A DNA stretch of 64,000 bases, taken from NCBI GenBank assembly GCA_017051695.1, contig JAFIDK010000006.1:248001-312000 (forward strand), in the 5' to 3' direction. This document shows, one piece after another, positions 8,200 to 17,251 of this stretch. This DNA comes from Algoriphagus aestuarii (GTDB lineage Bacteria > Bacteroidota > Bacteroidia > Cytophagales > Cyclobacteriaceae). How positions within the stretch are numbered: the stretch's first letter is position 1; each line of letters starts with the position of its first letter. The position numbers were made by a program, and so were the translations under genes. Under the pieces are notes generated by a model. That model ran no database searches. It was not told where the DNA came from and saw only the letters and a list, made by a program, of their open reading frames with translations.

Positions 8200-9264
8200 T
8201 CAAGGACTCCAATCAAATGGCGGCTCCAATTGCGCACCTTCTACTTCTCTGCAATCATCAGGAATGATCACCTCTGGCTGCCTAAAATCCAATTGATTAC
8301 CATCAATATAAATCCGCTGGCTGGTTTCCCCGGCAGCAATAAAATATCCCAAAACCACTTCTTCCGGATTATCCAAACTGATCATATTCCCTCTGATATT
8401 AGCAGGAGGAGGATCAAAAACAGACCCGGAAATTTCGGTTTGTTGCTTGACCAATCTTAAGAAGCGATAGGCTTCTTGGGAAATACTAAACTGCTTCAAC
8501 CCTGTGCGATAGGTTTCTACAAACCTGTTTCCATCATCTTCAATAAATCCAGCTGCTGCAGAAGTGCGCAGACCATTGAAATTATCGTCTTGGGCCAGGT
8601 AAATCCCCTCATTGCCCAGTTGCTCAGTTTTGAAGCAAGTAATGCAACAATCTTTTGGTTGGGGATCTCTACTCGGGTTGCTATCAGAAGGTCTGGGGGT
8701 GTACAAATCAGGTCTGGTTTTAAGAACAAAAGTAGACTCCCCGGTTTTCCAGAAATAAAAATTATTCTGGTCCGATGGATCGTTAAATTCTGCGATCAAC
8801 TGAACTCCAGATCTTTCTAAAGTTTCTCCCTCAACTGCTATTTTAATGACTTTTAAGTCGATCGCATTGATTTCAGGAACAGATTCTACCCGCTCTGGAA
8901 ATGAAGAATAAACCTTCCCGTCAGTAGTCTGGATTTGCAGAGTATAAGACCTTCCCACTGTAGCCGAGAAATCTGCCGGTGTAGCATACACCCCTCGATC
9001 CTCCAGGTTTTCGGAAAGAAATGTCACCTTACCCAAATCATCCCTAATAATCACAGTTGCATTACTGACCGGCCGGATTAATCCCTCAAAAACACTCCCA
9101 TACGTATCACTTCTAGTAAGTTTGATCTGATGCGGGCCCGGACCTGAAGTAATCATCCCGTCCACTGTAAGCAATTGGGCACCTTGCTCCACAGTTACAG
9201 AGTAAGGTTCAATGCAGGAGGCCAGCGGTAGGATTATCAATAGATAAAGGAATTTGCGAAGCAT
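8200..9264 (-). CDS. DUF4249 outer-membrane lipoprotein (copy 2)
   Basis: A 354-residue paralogue of the next gene. The frame extends to 9309, but ATG 9264 is preferred: it yields MLRKFLYLLIILPLASC, a clean lipoprotein signal, and lies four bases after the TonB receptor stop. Conserved features shared with copy 1 are the CIEPY start of the mature chain, the KDCCITCFKTEQ cysteine cluster, the SISQEAYRFLRLVKQQ helix and the PPPANIRGNMISLDNPEEV segment. The role is probably that of a surface or periplasmic partner of the TonB receptor in binding a substrate. Copies 1 and 2 differ mainly in the N-terminal half and around the cysteine cluster. Confidence 0.84.
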   Translation of the reverse strand: MLRKFLYLLIILPLASCIEPYSVTVEQGAQLLTVDGMITSGPGPHQIKLTRSDTYGSVFEGLIRPVSNATVIIRDDLGKVTFLSENLEDRGVYATPADFSATVGRSYTLQIQTTDGKVYSSFPERVESVPEINAIDLKVIKIAVEGETLERSGVQLIAEFNDPSDQNNFYFWKTGESTFVLKTRPDLYTPRPSDSNPSRDPQPKDCCITCFKTEQLGNEGIYLAQDDNFNGLRTSAAAGFIEDDGNRFVETYRTGLKQFSISQEAYRFLRLVKQQTEISGSVFDPPPANIRGNMISLDNPEEVVLGYFIAAGETSQRIYIDGNQLDFRQPEVIIPDDCREVEGAQLEPPFDWSP

Positions 9265-9268
9265 CTGA

Positions 9269-11668
9269 TTAAAACTTGATAGAATAACTAATACTAGGAA
9301 GCGGAACACCCAAAACGGCCAATTTCAATGCCTGCGGTGGTGCACCCAGCTCATCTACAAAGAATAAAGAGAATGGATTTTTGCGACCATACACATTGAG
9401 GATAGAGAAAGTCCAGTCTCCGTCGAAGAACTTTCCTTTACCATTCAATTTAAAATTCACTGCAAGATCCAAACGGTGAAAATCAGGCAAGCGCTCCTCG
9501 TTTCTTCTGTTGAAATAGGCGAGTGAATTGCCCGAGTAGTCAAATTTTGCCTCTGGGAAAGTCACAGGTCTTCCAGTGCTATAACCAAAGGTCGCCGAAA
9601 TAGAAGTGTTGGTACTTACTTTATAATTTCCGATCAAGGTCACATCGTGAGGTTTGTCAAAATTGGAAGCATACCATTCTCCGTCATTGATGATTTCTTC
9701 TTCAAAAGGAGTGATCACCTGTCTTAAGCTTCTCGAGTAAGTATAAGAAACCCATCCGGTCAATCTTCCCAGATTCTTTTTGACATATAATTCTATCCCG
9801 TAGGCCTTTCCATTTGCCGGAACCAATTCGGTTTCAAGGTTATTCTGCAAAATCAGGTTTGCTCCATCCTTGTATTCGATTACATTCTGAATGTCCTTGT
9901 AATAAACTTCCACAGATGTTTCAAAAATATTTCCTTTGAAATTATTATAGAATCCCAACGAAACCTGGTCAACGATCTGAGGTTTCAGAAAATTATCACT
10001 CAACTTCCATACATCGGTAGGTGCAATGGTCGCTGTATTGGAAATCAGATGGATAAACTGATACATTTTGTTATACCCAAGTTTAATTGAGCTGGATTTT
10101 GAAAAGGAGTAGCGCAAAGATCCTCTCGGCCCCAAACCAGAATAATTCTGGATTTCCTCACCATCTTCGTAGGTAGTTTCTCCGATCGCACTTCCATCAG
10201 ATATTGGTTGATTCTCTGCATATTCGCGCACTACTCGTGGACCGAAATAGCTGTACATATCATACCTTGCTCCATAGGACATCCCGAATTTTTCTCCTAT
10301 TTCAAATTCATGCTGAAAATGGACACCAGACTCTCTTCCGAATTCATCCTGCACTTTTTTAGGCAAGATTCCTGATTCTTCTCCCATAGAAGGAATCAGC
10401 TCTCCTGGCTGTAACTCCAGGTTTTTATAATCTCCTCCGATGGTAATTTTATTGGTTTCGCTGAATTGATAATAGAGATATGCTTTAATTCCCATATCCT
10501 TGATGGCTGAATTCAAATCAAAATCGTTGATGCCAGAGCGGTTGAAAATACTGTAGTCATATTGGGTATAATAACCCAAAGCCTCCAATCCTATTTTGTC
10601 ATTAATGATGCTTTTCCACTGTAAGGAATGACTGTTGTTTTTCCATGAAACAGTCGTATCCGATGAGAAAGCAAAATCATCATAAGAAGTATAATAACTG
10701 TAGGTAAATTCATTCTTTTCGGACAAAGGGGCTGAAATCACCAAATTACCGTCATAAAAGTTCGCCTGGGAATTTTTCAGATCCGGATTGCTCAACGCAC
10801 CCAAAAACCAATTGATATAGGAACCTCTGAATCCTCCTCGGATTGAAACTTGATCTTTTACGATCGGGCCATTAAAGCCAACTTTTCCTGAAAAATTACT
10901 GACCATCAGGTCCCCTCCCCACTTCGCAATCGATCCTGCTTTAGGCTGAATATCCAGAATGGAAGAACCTCTACCGCCAAATCTTGCAGGAATCACAGAT
11001 TTATAAAGTGTAACTCCATTGACAGCATCGGCATTAAAAGAGGTAAACAGTCCGAAAAGGTGCGTTGGATTATAAATTGGAGCTCCTGCAAACTGAATCA
11101 AATTTTGATCTGCTCCACCTCCTCTGACATTGAGACCCGCAGAAGCTTCTCCTACCTGACTCACGCCTGGTAGCGTAGCCATGGATCTGATGATATCCAC
11201 CTCTCCTAAAAATGGTGGTAGTTCGCGCATGGTATTCATACTCATGGTGATGGCTCCCATATCTGTGGAGCGGATATTTTTCTCAGGATCACTCCCATAA
11301 ATCACCACATCATCCAGTTGGAAATCCTCCTGTAGCATCTTGATGGAAATACGGCCATCGCCCACAGCTGTAATAGGAAAATCAATAGTAGTATAACCTA
11401 CATATCGAAACTGAAGGTTGTATTCTGCTCTATCCAGTATGAGCTCAAAAGAACCGTTGTTATCAGTAATTCGGTTGATATCCAGTTCGGGTACTGTTAC
11501 TGTAGCCCCGACTAAGGCATCTCCGGTAATTTCATCTATAATTCTCCCTGAGATTTTGATTCCCTTCAATTGGCCGATATCTCTTCCGACAACTTCACGT
11601 TTCACCTCAGTTTGGGAAAATCCCAGATGGCTTAGGAGCAAAAAGAAAACGAGTAAGAGTTTTTTCAT
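9269..11668 (-). CDS. TonB-dependent outer-membrane receptor
   Basis: A 799-residue receptor for energised import across the outer membrane. Signal peptide at 1-19 (LSHLGFSQ). Residues about 35-115 form a carboxypeptidase-like regulatory domain (GRIIDEITGDALVGATV), followed by the plug (about 120-240, with LPPFLGEVDIIRSMATLPGV and the GLNVRGGGADQN motif) and a 22-strand-type barrel ending SISYSIKF. The plug RGGGADQN wording is typical of DUF4249-partnered receptors rather than SusC of polysaccharide loci. It lies between the kelch lipoprotein and the DUF4249 genes with gaps under ten bases, so one operon. The substrate is unknown. Confidence 0.93.
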   Translation of the reverse strand: MKKLLLVFFLLLSHLGFSQTEVKREVVGRDIGQLKGIKISGRIIDEITGDALVGATVTVPELDINRITDNNGSFELILDRAEYNLQFRYVGYTTIDFPITAVGDGRISIKMLQEDFQLDDVVIYGSDPEKNIRSTDMGAITMSMNTMRELPPFLGEVDIIRSMATLPGVSQVGEASAGLNVRGGGADQNLIQFAGAPIYNPTHLFGLFTSFNADAVNGVTLYKSVIPARFGGRGSSILDIQPKAGSIAKWGGDLMVSNFSGKVGFNGPIVKDQVSIRGGFRGSYINWFLGALSNPDLKNSQANFYDGNLVISAPLSEKNEFTYSYYTSYDDFAFSSDTTVSWKNNSHSLQWKSIINDKIGLEALGYYTQYDYSIFNRSGINDFDLNSAIKDMGIKAYLYYQFSETNKITIGGDYKNLELQPGELIPSMGEESGILPKKVQDEFGRESGVHFQHEFEIGEKFGMSYGARYDMYSYFGPRVVREYAENQPISDGSAIGETTYEDGEEIQNYSGLGPRGSLRYSFSKSSSIKLGYNKMYQFIHLISNTATIAPTDVWKLSDNFLKPQIVDQVSLGFYNNFKGNIFETSVEVYYKDIQNVIEYKDGANLILQNNLETELVPANGKAYGIELYVKKNLGRLTGWVSYTYSRSLRQVITPFEEEIINDGEWYASNFDKPHDVTLIGNYKVSTNTSISATFGYSTGRPVTFPEAKFDYSGNSLAYFNRRNEERLPDFHRLDLAVNFKLNGKGKFFDGDWTFSILNVYGRKNPFSLFFVDELGAPPQALKLAVLGVPLPSISYSIKF

Positions 11669-11677
11669 AATCTGCGA

Positions 11678-13135
11678 TTAAAGTCCATTTGGGTCAAACT
11701 TGTATAAATTCATTGGGTAATTTCCGGATATGGCATTATCCGGAACCCGCATAATATAAATGAAACCATCTGCGACATAATGGGCGATCGTAATGTCGGC
11801 AGCGATCCCGGGAATGTCATTTTTCCTCTTCCAGGTAAATTGATTCAGGTCTAACTCCCATACTTCAGAGTCTCTTTTAAAAAGCCCCATATACGCTTTA
11901 TCCCCTACTACTTCACCCATTCCATATCCTTGGCCTACTTTGCCAGGGAAAGTACTTACAACTCTCCAAGTATTTGCGACTATTGAATATTCCCAAAGAT
12001 TAGCCTGTTTATCCAGGACAAACAGCTTTCTCTGATACATGAAAAACGCAGTTTCAATAGAAAATGCAGCCGGACTTTCATCGAGCTCAGTCCATTGTCT
12101 GGTAGTTGGATTATATCTTCTAAATGCCAATGGATTCCCTCTTTGGCTTCCTAAAACATATAAGAAACCTCCGTCTTCAAAGGAGATAGAACCAAGACTA
12201 GGGAATGGCAGATCATCCAGTCTTTCAAATCCACTTTCATTTATTTTGTAGAATGAATAATTAATAGGATAAGGCAAATCCAAAATCCCTGCTGTTCCAC
12301 CACCGAAATAGTTGCCGGTTTGGAATGCAAAGGCTCGTGGAGATCCATTAAAAGCCAACTCTTCCCAAGTTTTTGTTTGAAGATCAAATCGCTGAAACTT
12401 CTGATAAAATGAGCTTTTGGAAACTGTCCCTAATCCTATGAACAGGCCATTTCCTCTATTATAATAAACTGGATCGTACAGTTTAATCGCCTCAGGAAAT
12501 TTACTCACCAGTTCATAGGTGCCGATTCGGTACTCAAAATTTACAGGAAAAGTCAGGTTTTTGTCCTGAACCACCACCTTTATTGGAACAGAAACATTAG
12601 ATGCAGGAGGAATAGTGACGTGGAGTCTGGACTCAAAATCGATTTTGGTAATCACCCCTTCTGTATCCCCAAAAAACACCCGGGTATCCTCTGTGAAATT
12701 CTGGCCCAAAATGACCATTTCGTTTCCTACCAAACCAAAAGAAGGTGAGAAAGAATTGATTACCGGACTTAGAGTCTTCAATTCTATGGTGTTGCCAAAT
12801 TGGATTTCTCCACCCAAATCCATAAAGGCTTTTGCGTAATACGTTTTGGAATTGGTAAAGCCATTGGATTCACCTATAAATCTACCCGGTCCCTCTTTAG
12901 CACCTAGAGAAATGATGATCGGGGAGGAAAAATTCTCGTCCTCAGAAAAATAAAACCCATGGTCGCTTAGATTGATGGTCTGATTAGTTATCAAACGGCC
13001 TAGGATCCTGACATTTTCACTGCTCGTGTACAGGACTTCTTCAGTAACTAAAATGACAGAGTCAGGTTCATCTTCAGTGCAAGCCCATCCCATAAAAAGC
13101 AAAATTAATAAGCTCAGAGATAGAAGTTTTCGCAT
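11678..13135 (-). CDS. IPT/TIG and kelch-repeat lipoprotein
   Basis: A 485-residue lipoprotein: signal MRKLLSLSLLILLFMGWAC with the lipobox Cys19. Residues 30-105 resemble a fibronectin-like module, 105-205 are an IPT/TIG domain (FSPSFGLVGNEMVILGQNF), and 215-480 form a kelch-type propeller with repeated G-x-x-Y-x-hydrophobic-G and W-x-x-L/V units (for example FDLQTKTWEEL, YNPTTRQWTEL). Such proteins act at the cell surface in binding. First gene of the operon with the TonB receptor and the DUF4249 pair, so probably a surface-exposed accessory to uptake. It begins at ATG 13135 below a Bacteroidota-type promoter. Confidence 0.85.
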   Translation of the reverse strand: MRKLLSLSLLILLFMGWACTEDEPDSVILVTEEVLYTSSENVRILGRLITNQTINLSDHGFYFSEDENFSSPIIISLGAKEGPGRFIGESNGFTNSKTYYAKAFMDLGGEIQFGNTIELKTLSPVINSFSPSFGLVGNEMVILGQNFTEDTRVFFGDTEGVITKIDFESRLHVTIPPASNVSVPIKVVVQDKNLTFPVNFEYRIGTYELVSKFPEAIKLYDPVYYNRGNGLFIGLGTVSKSSFYQKFQRFDLQTKTWEELAFNGSPRAFAFQTGNYFGGGTAGILDLPYPINYSFYKINESGFERLDDLPFPSLGSISFEDGGFLYVLGSQRGNPLAFRRYNPTTRQWTELDESPAAFSIETAFFMYQRKLFVLDKQANLWEYSIVANTWRVVSTFPGKVGQGYGMGEVVGDKAYMGLFKRDSEVWELDLNQFTWKRKNDIPGIAADITIAHYVADGFIYIMRVPDNAISGNYPMNLYKFDPNGL

Positions 13136-13164
13136 AGAGTATTGGGTAAAAATTAAAATTCAAC

Positions 13165-13195
13165 CAAAAATATAGAAATCCACCTCTTAAACAAG
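13165..13195 (-). promoter_or_regulatory. Promoter of the kelch/TonB/DUF4249 operon
   Basis: On the minus strand TATTTTTG (13165-13172) fits the Bacteroidota -7 box TAnnTTTG, with CTTG at 13192-13195, 19 bases upstream, standing for the -33 TTTG. It lies 30 bases ahead of the first ATG. Two 21-base direct repeats lie upstream of it. Confidence 0.5.
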
Positions 13196-13222
13196 ATGTC
13201 TTAATTCTAAAAATTGAGTTAT

Positions 13223-13295
13223 TTGAGAAAACAGGGTGAAAAATTATTGATTCAGCAACGAAAAGAATGATTTATTGAAAAGACAGGGTGAAAAA
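13223..13295. repeat. Pair of 21-base direct repeats upstream of the uptake operon
   Basis: 13223-13243 and 13275-13295 match in 19 of 21 bases (core ACAGGGTGAAAAA), spaced 52 bases start to start, about five helical turns. Their position just upstream of the operon promoter suggests binding sites for a regulator. This is inference only. Confidence 0.5.
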
Positions 13296-13352
13296 ATTAA
13301 AGAATTTAATATTTATTTTGACAGAAACTGAAAAAATGATTTCAGGAAAGTC

Positions 13353-13571
13353 TTATCCTTTCGAAAATACTATATTCGATCCTTCGCAATCCTGCCAATA
13401 CCCATAATTTCTAGACCCGCTTGGTTGGATGATCACAGAAGAAAGGACGAAGTGGCCTGAAATCTGGTAATAAACTTCTCTACCGTCTCTAGTATTAAGC
13501 TTCAGGTCCTGTAAACCAAAGGAAAAAGGGTTAATGACGAGATTCCTAATAGTATTATTACCTAAATTCAA
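13353..13571 (-). CDS. Uncertain 72-residue frame after trmN6
   Basis: An open frame with a TTG start that overlaps the 3' end of trmN6 by 14 bases and ends with TAA at 13353. The sequence is not low-complexity and contains plausible beta-strand patterns (REVYYQISGHFVLSSVII) and a WQDCEG segment, but I recognise no family. It could be a small co-transcribed protein, a fragment of a decayed gene, or chance. Confidence 0.25.
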   Translation of the reverse strand: MNLGNNTIRNLVINPFSFGLQDLKLNTRDGREVYYQISGHFVLSSVIIQPSGSRNYGYWQDCEGSNIVFSKG

Positions 13572-14268
13572 GAAGAAACCCTTTTACTATTGACTTGTAA
13601 GACTCATGTGGGGTTCCATCTTCATTTTTTATAAAAATTTCATGCTGCACCGTTGCTGATTTCAGAAAAGAGAAACTGATGATTTTCCGGATCACTTTTT
13701 TATTGGGGCGATCTCTCAGGATAAACGATTGATCAGGATACAAGCCTTCCCTTTCTGATTGTATTGCAAAGTCCTTCATTTGCCTTTCGGGCAGGATCAC
13801 CCAGAATTTTCCAGATTTGGTAAGCAAACCCTTCACTTTTGAAATCAATTCTTCAAAGGAAAGTGAATCCGTATGCAAGGCTTGATTTCTTTGAGAATTT
13901 TTGGATTTTAAATGATCTGGAAAATACGGAGGGTTACTGACTATCAGATCAAATATAGGGTCGCTTTTAAAATCCTGAAAAAACCCTTGCCAGAGGTCAA
14001 TCCTCTCGGCAAACTTACTTGTCGAAAAATTTTCTCCTGCCTGAAAGGCTGCAGCTTCATCAAGTTCCACGGCTGTTAGCTGGGCTGAATCATGACGCTG
14101 GGCAAGCATCAATGCGATCACACCAGTACCAGTTCCCACGTCCAGAATCCTTTTAGGATCTTCAGAAGTAGCCAATCCGCCCAACAAGACCGCATCGGTG
14201 CTGATTTTCATGGCACAGCGATCCTGATGGATTCGAAATTGCTGAAATTGAAACCAGGAGTTTGGCAT
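13558..14268 (-). CDS. trmN6: tRNA1(Val) adenine-37 N6-methyltransferase
   Basis: A 236-residue SAM-dependent methyltransferase of the YfiC/TrmN6 type, which in E. coli makes m6A37 in tRNA-Val. The start FQFQQFRIHQDRCAMKISTDAVLLG is the family signature. SAM motif I is DVGTGTG at 43-49 and the amino-methyltransferase motif NPPY is at 112-115, followed by F. It is cytosolic and of normal length. The ATG overlaps the stop of the UPF0316 gene in a TGATG junction, so the two are coupled. Confidence 0.88.
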   Translation of the reverse strand: MPNSWFQFQQFRIHQDRCAMKISTDAVLLGGLATSEDPKRILDVGTGTGVIALMLAQRHDSAQLTAVELDEAAAFQAGENFSTSKFAERIDLWQGFFQDFKSDPIFDLIVSNPPYFPDHLKSKNSQRNQALHTDSLSFEELISKVKGLLTKSGKFWVILPERQMKDFAIQSEREGLYPDQSFILRDRPNKKVIRKIISFSFLKSATVQHEIFIKNEDGTPHESYKSIVKGFLLEFR

Positions 14269-14870
14269 CAGGTTCTTGCCTTGCTGAGAAAACTCAAATT
14301 AAACCTCGGTTTATCATCCATCACATTCAGATCGTCCTCAGAGACTCTTTTAACACTCTCGATGGTATAAAAGGCTTTTTCGTCCAGGCTTTTCACTTTC
14401 TCTATAAACTTCGCCAAAGCGTCCCTCTTCATCACGGTAAAAGTCAGCTGTACTTTTCCATATCTTCCTTCTGCTCCGACATTGGTGAATCGGAAGTTTT
14501 CATCCTTCATATAAGCCATTAATTCGGGGTTGGGCTTGGGTGTGATAATCCGCACCAGCACTCTTCCTAAAGCAAGCTTCTCTTCAAAAAACATTCCCAC
14601 ATAAGTACCCGTCCCAAAACCGGCAGCATAAGCGATATAGGACATCGGATTGGAAATATTCTGGAAAATCTGCCCTATCGCCAGCAGCCAAATCAAAGCC
14701 TCAAAAAACCCAAGAATCGGCGCTATGTTTTTCTTTCCATTCATCATAAACATGATTCGAAGTGTATTGATCGATACATCTCCGACCCTTGCGGTAAAAA
14801 TCAACAGCGGCATAATCAGGTAATTAAATAAATTCTCCGACACACCTAAGGAAAGCATAAATTCTTGCAT
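14268..14870 (-). CDS. UPF0316 / DUF2179 membrane protein
   Basis: A 200-residue protein with three N-terminal membrane segments (about 15-95, with RVGDVSINTLRIMFMMNGKKNIAP) and a soluble C-terminal DUF2179 domain (about 105-185) with the VGAEGRYGKVQLTFTVMKR pattern. This is the UPF0316 architecture; members are unassigned membrane proteins with a small ligand-binding-like domain. First gene of a two-gene operon with trmN6, with a candidate -7 box just upstream. Confidence 0.82.
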   Translation of the reverse strand: MQEFMLSLGVSENLFNYLIMPLLIFTARVGDVSINTLRIMFMMNGKKNIAPILGFFEALIWLLAIGQIFQNISNPMSYIAYAAGFGTGTYVGMFFEEKLALGRVLVRIITPKPNPELMAYMKDENFRFTNVGAEGRYGKVQLTFTVMKRDALAKFIEKVKSLDEKAFYTIESVKRVSEDDLNVMDDKPRFNLSFLSKART

Positions 14871-14895
14871 GGTTCTGTCTATTTAAAGGACGGGG

Positions 14896-14903
14896 CAAAA
14901 TTA
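14896..14903 (-). promoter_or_regulatory. Candidate -7 box for UPF0316-trmN6
   Basis: TAATTTTG on the minus strand fits TAnnTTTG and lies 25 bases ahead of ATG 14870. No clear TTTG is seen at -33. Confidence 0.35.
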
Positions 14904-14928
14904 AGGAATGCAGGTGGATTTAATCCTA

Positions 14929-16095
14929 TCAGATCTTTAGATCTCTTCCTGCTGCCATGCCAAAACCAGTAAACAATACCGAGAAAAAAATCAGAAACCA
15001 GATCAGGATATTCCATGAACCAAACAGGTCTAAAGAAACCCCAAATAATATTGGTCCTAAAGCTGCAAGATAATATCCAGAGGATTGTACCATGGCCGAA
15101 AGTCTGGCAGTGGTCTGATCTTCTGCAGTCCTGAGTGAAATCAGCGTATACGCGATGCTCAAACTAGCGCCCATCCCCAAACCGATCGCGGTCAGCGAAA
15201 CATATGTCATGATCTCTGATTCCGAGAATAGCCCTAAAAATCCAAAAATATAACCGATCCCTACCCCTAAAATCACACCCGACTGCTGTTTTAATCGGAT
15301 TAAAATAGCTGGGGCAAAGTACGATCCTATCAAAGAAATCAATTGCATAATGGAGGATACTGCACCTGCCTCCACTGGCGACCAACCTCTGGCTATCAAC
15401 ATATCGGGAAGCCACGCAGTCAAAGTAAAATACATCACAGATTGGCAACCCATAAAAATGGTGATTTGCCAAGCAAGCTTTGATTTCCAAACATTTTTAG
15501 CCTTCTCATTGCTGGTATTCATCCCTGCTTTTGGTCTGGTTAGTTGAGGAATCCAAAACAGCAACGCTATTCCCATAAAAACAGCCCATGAGGATAAGGA
15601 TCCTCTCCAACCCAAATTCAAATCCACGGCTATAGGCACTGAAAAACCTGCGGCAATTGCTGCAAACAAAGACATCATTGTTGCCAAAAGAGCAGTCATC
15701 AACCCAAGCTTCTGAGGCAACCTCACTTTAATTAAAGGAATAAGCAACACATTTGCTATCACTATGCCTATTCCCGTAAGGGCAGTCCCAAAAAGTAAAA
15801 GTTCGATCCCGCCGAGAACTCTTACTACTACACCAAGAGTCAAAATAAAAATCCCCAAAAAGACAGCACGCCCCATTCCCAACTTTTTCCCAATCGCAGG
15901 AGCAAAAAGCGAAAATGTCGCAAAAGTCAATAATGGCAATGTGGTAAGAAATCCCGCCAGCCCATTGGTAAGCCCAAGGTCTTCTCTGATAAATGGAATT
16001 AAAGGCCCTACTGAAGCAATGGAAGTCCTGAGATTGATGGAAATCAAGAGTATTCCGGTGATTAGTAGAGATTGAGAAGGCAGGGATTTTGACAA
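14929..16095 (-). CDS. MFS transporter, CynX/NimT type
   Basis: A 388-residue major facilitator protein with 12 predicted membrane segments. The first segment, ITGILLISINLRTSIASVGPLIPFI, is the signature of the CynX/NimT (cyanate / 2-nitroimidazole) branch: the conserved NLR in helix 1 and the VGPL turn. The substrate is unproven; family members move small anions or amphipathic compounds. No cyanase gene is nearby, and the nitrilase gene is 14 kb away, so a cyanate role is not supported by context. Monocistronic. Confidence 0.83.
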   Translation of the reverse strand: MSKSLPSQSLLITGILLISINLRTSIASVGPLIPFIREDLGLTNGLAGFLTTLPLLTFATFSLFAPAIGKKLGMGRAVFLGIFILTLGVVVRVLGGIELLLFGTALTGIGIVIANVLLIPLIKVRLPQKLGLMTALLATMMSLFAAIAAGFSVPIAVDLNLGWRGSLSSWAVFMGIALLFWIPQLTRPKAGMNTSNEKAKNVWKSKLAWQITIFMGCQSVMYFTLTAWLPDMLIARGWSPVEAGAVSSIMQLISLIGSYFAPAILIRLKQQSGVILGVGIGYIFGFLGLFSESEIMTYVSLTAIGLGMGASLSIAYTLISLRTAEDQTTARLSAMVQSSGYYLAALGPILFGVSLDLFGSWNILIWFLIFFSVLFTGFGMAAGRDLKI

Positions 16096-16124
16096 GGTCG
16101 CTGGCTAAAAATGGATGGACTGAT

Positions 16125-17153
16125 TCAGGTTTTGGAATGAACTAAGTCCACCACACAATCTACCCAAGTATCCCTTGAGTTCAAACTTGGAACCAAATCC
16201 CAATGCTCACCGCCTTGCTCTTCAAATTGCTCCTTGTACTCCTGACCTACTTCTACGGTAGTTTCCAGGCAATCCGCAACAAAAGCCGGAGAGAACACCA
16301 ATACTTTTTTCACCCCTTCATCGGAAAGCTTTTTGATCATATCCTCAGTATAGGGCTGAACCCAAGGATCATTACCTAATCTTGACTGAAAACAGGTGAC
16401 TACCTTCTCTGAAGGCAAGCCAAGCTGCTCTGAAATCAAACGGGTTGTCTGAAAACACTGAGCCCGATAGCAAAATTGATTATTGGCTCCATATTTATTA
16501 CAGCAGCCCCCAAGCTGACAATAGTTATCCACCGATCCTTTGAGAATCTGCCGCTCTGGCAAGCCATGATAAGAAAACAGAAATCTGTCATATTCCCGAT
16601 TTTCCATCATTTCTTGACCTAGTTCTTTCCAGGCTTTCAAAAAGAGTGGATGCTCTATAAAATTACTGATAAAGGTAATCTCAGGAATAATCTGCCATCC
16701 TCTTGCTATCTCCATGACTTTGTCAATCACAGACCCATTGGTAGCTGAAGCATATTGGGGAAACAATGGAATTACAATGATTTTTTTGACTTTCGCCTTC
16801 TTCAGCTCTTCTAGAGCAGAGGCAATGGAGGGGCTTTGATATCGCATTCCCATTGCCACGACGTAGTCATTGTTATCTAATTTTTGGATAAGTTTTGCTT
16901 TGAGATCCTCTGTATGGAAAAGCAAAGGAGAACCTCTATCGGTCCAAAGTTTACGGTATTCTGCAGCGGATTTGGGAGAACGAAAGGGCGCTATGATCAG
17001 ATTAACAAGCATCCATCTGGGAATAGCCGGGATATCAATCACGCGTCCATCCATCAGGAATTCGCGCAGATATTTTCTTACATCTCCAGTAGCAGTACTA
17101 TCGGGAGTTCCCAAATTCACCAGCAACACGCCGGTTTTTCCGGTTTTGACCAT
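16125..17153 (-). CDS. hemH: Ferrochelatase
   Basis: A 342-residue enzyme that inserts Fe(II) into protoporphyrin IX (or coproporphyrin III), the last steps of haem synthesis. The N-terminal LLVNLGTPDS, the catalytic SYHGLPERQ with His196, and the later ADCLETTVEV acidic segment are all present. A cysteine cluster C212-C217-C218-C228-C233 follows the catalytic loop; such clusters occur in Bacteroidota ferrochelatases and could bind an Fe-S cluster or metal. Peripheral membrane or cytosolic. It is preceded by a candidate -7 box at 17188-17195. Confidence 0.95.
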   Translation of the reverse strand: MVKTGKTGVLLVNLGTPDSTATGDVRKYLREFLMDGRVIDIPAIPRWMLVNLIIAPFRSPKSAAEYRKLWTDRGSPLLFHTEDLKAKLIQKLDNNDYVVAMGMRYQSPSIASALEELKKAKVKKIIVIPLFPQYASATNGSVIDKVMEIARGWQIIPEITFISNFIEHPLFLKAWKELGQEMMENREYDRFLFSYHGLPERQILKGSVDNYCQLGGCCNKYGANNQFCYRAQCFQTTRLISEQLGLPSEKVVTCFQSRLGNDPWVQPYTEDMIKKLSDEGVKKVLVFSPAFVADCLETTVEVGQEYKEQFEEQGGEHWDLVPSLNSRDTWVDCVVDLVHSKT

Positions 17154-17187
17154 TTTTCTTTGATTGTGGGTAATTCGATTGACAACC

Positions 17188-17195
17188 CAAAATTA
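17188..17195 (-). promoter_or_regulatory. Candidate -7 box for hemH
   Basis: TAATTTTG on the minus strand fits TAnnTTTG, 34 bases upstream of ATG 17153, with ATTG 21 bases further upstream as a weak -33. Confidence 0.4.
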
Positions 17196-17251
17196 CATCT
17201 GATTGTTAACTTAAGCCAATCGAACTTTTCGATCACCCATTGAAAAGCGGC

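Noticed and set aside
9-16095. Nitrilase and CynX-type transporter as a cyanate/nitrile gene cluster
   Set aside because: They are 14 kb apart with unrelated genes between and no cyanase or nitrile hydratase gene.
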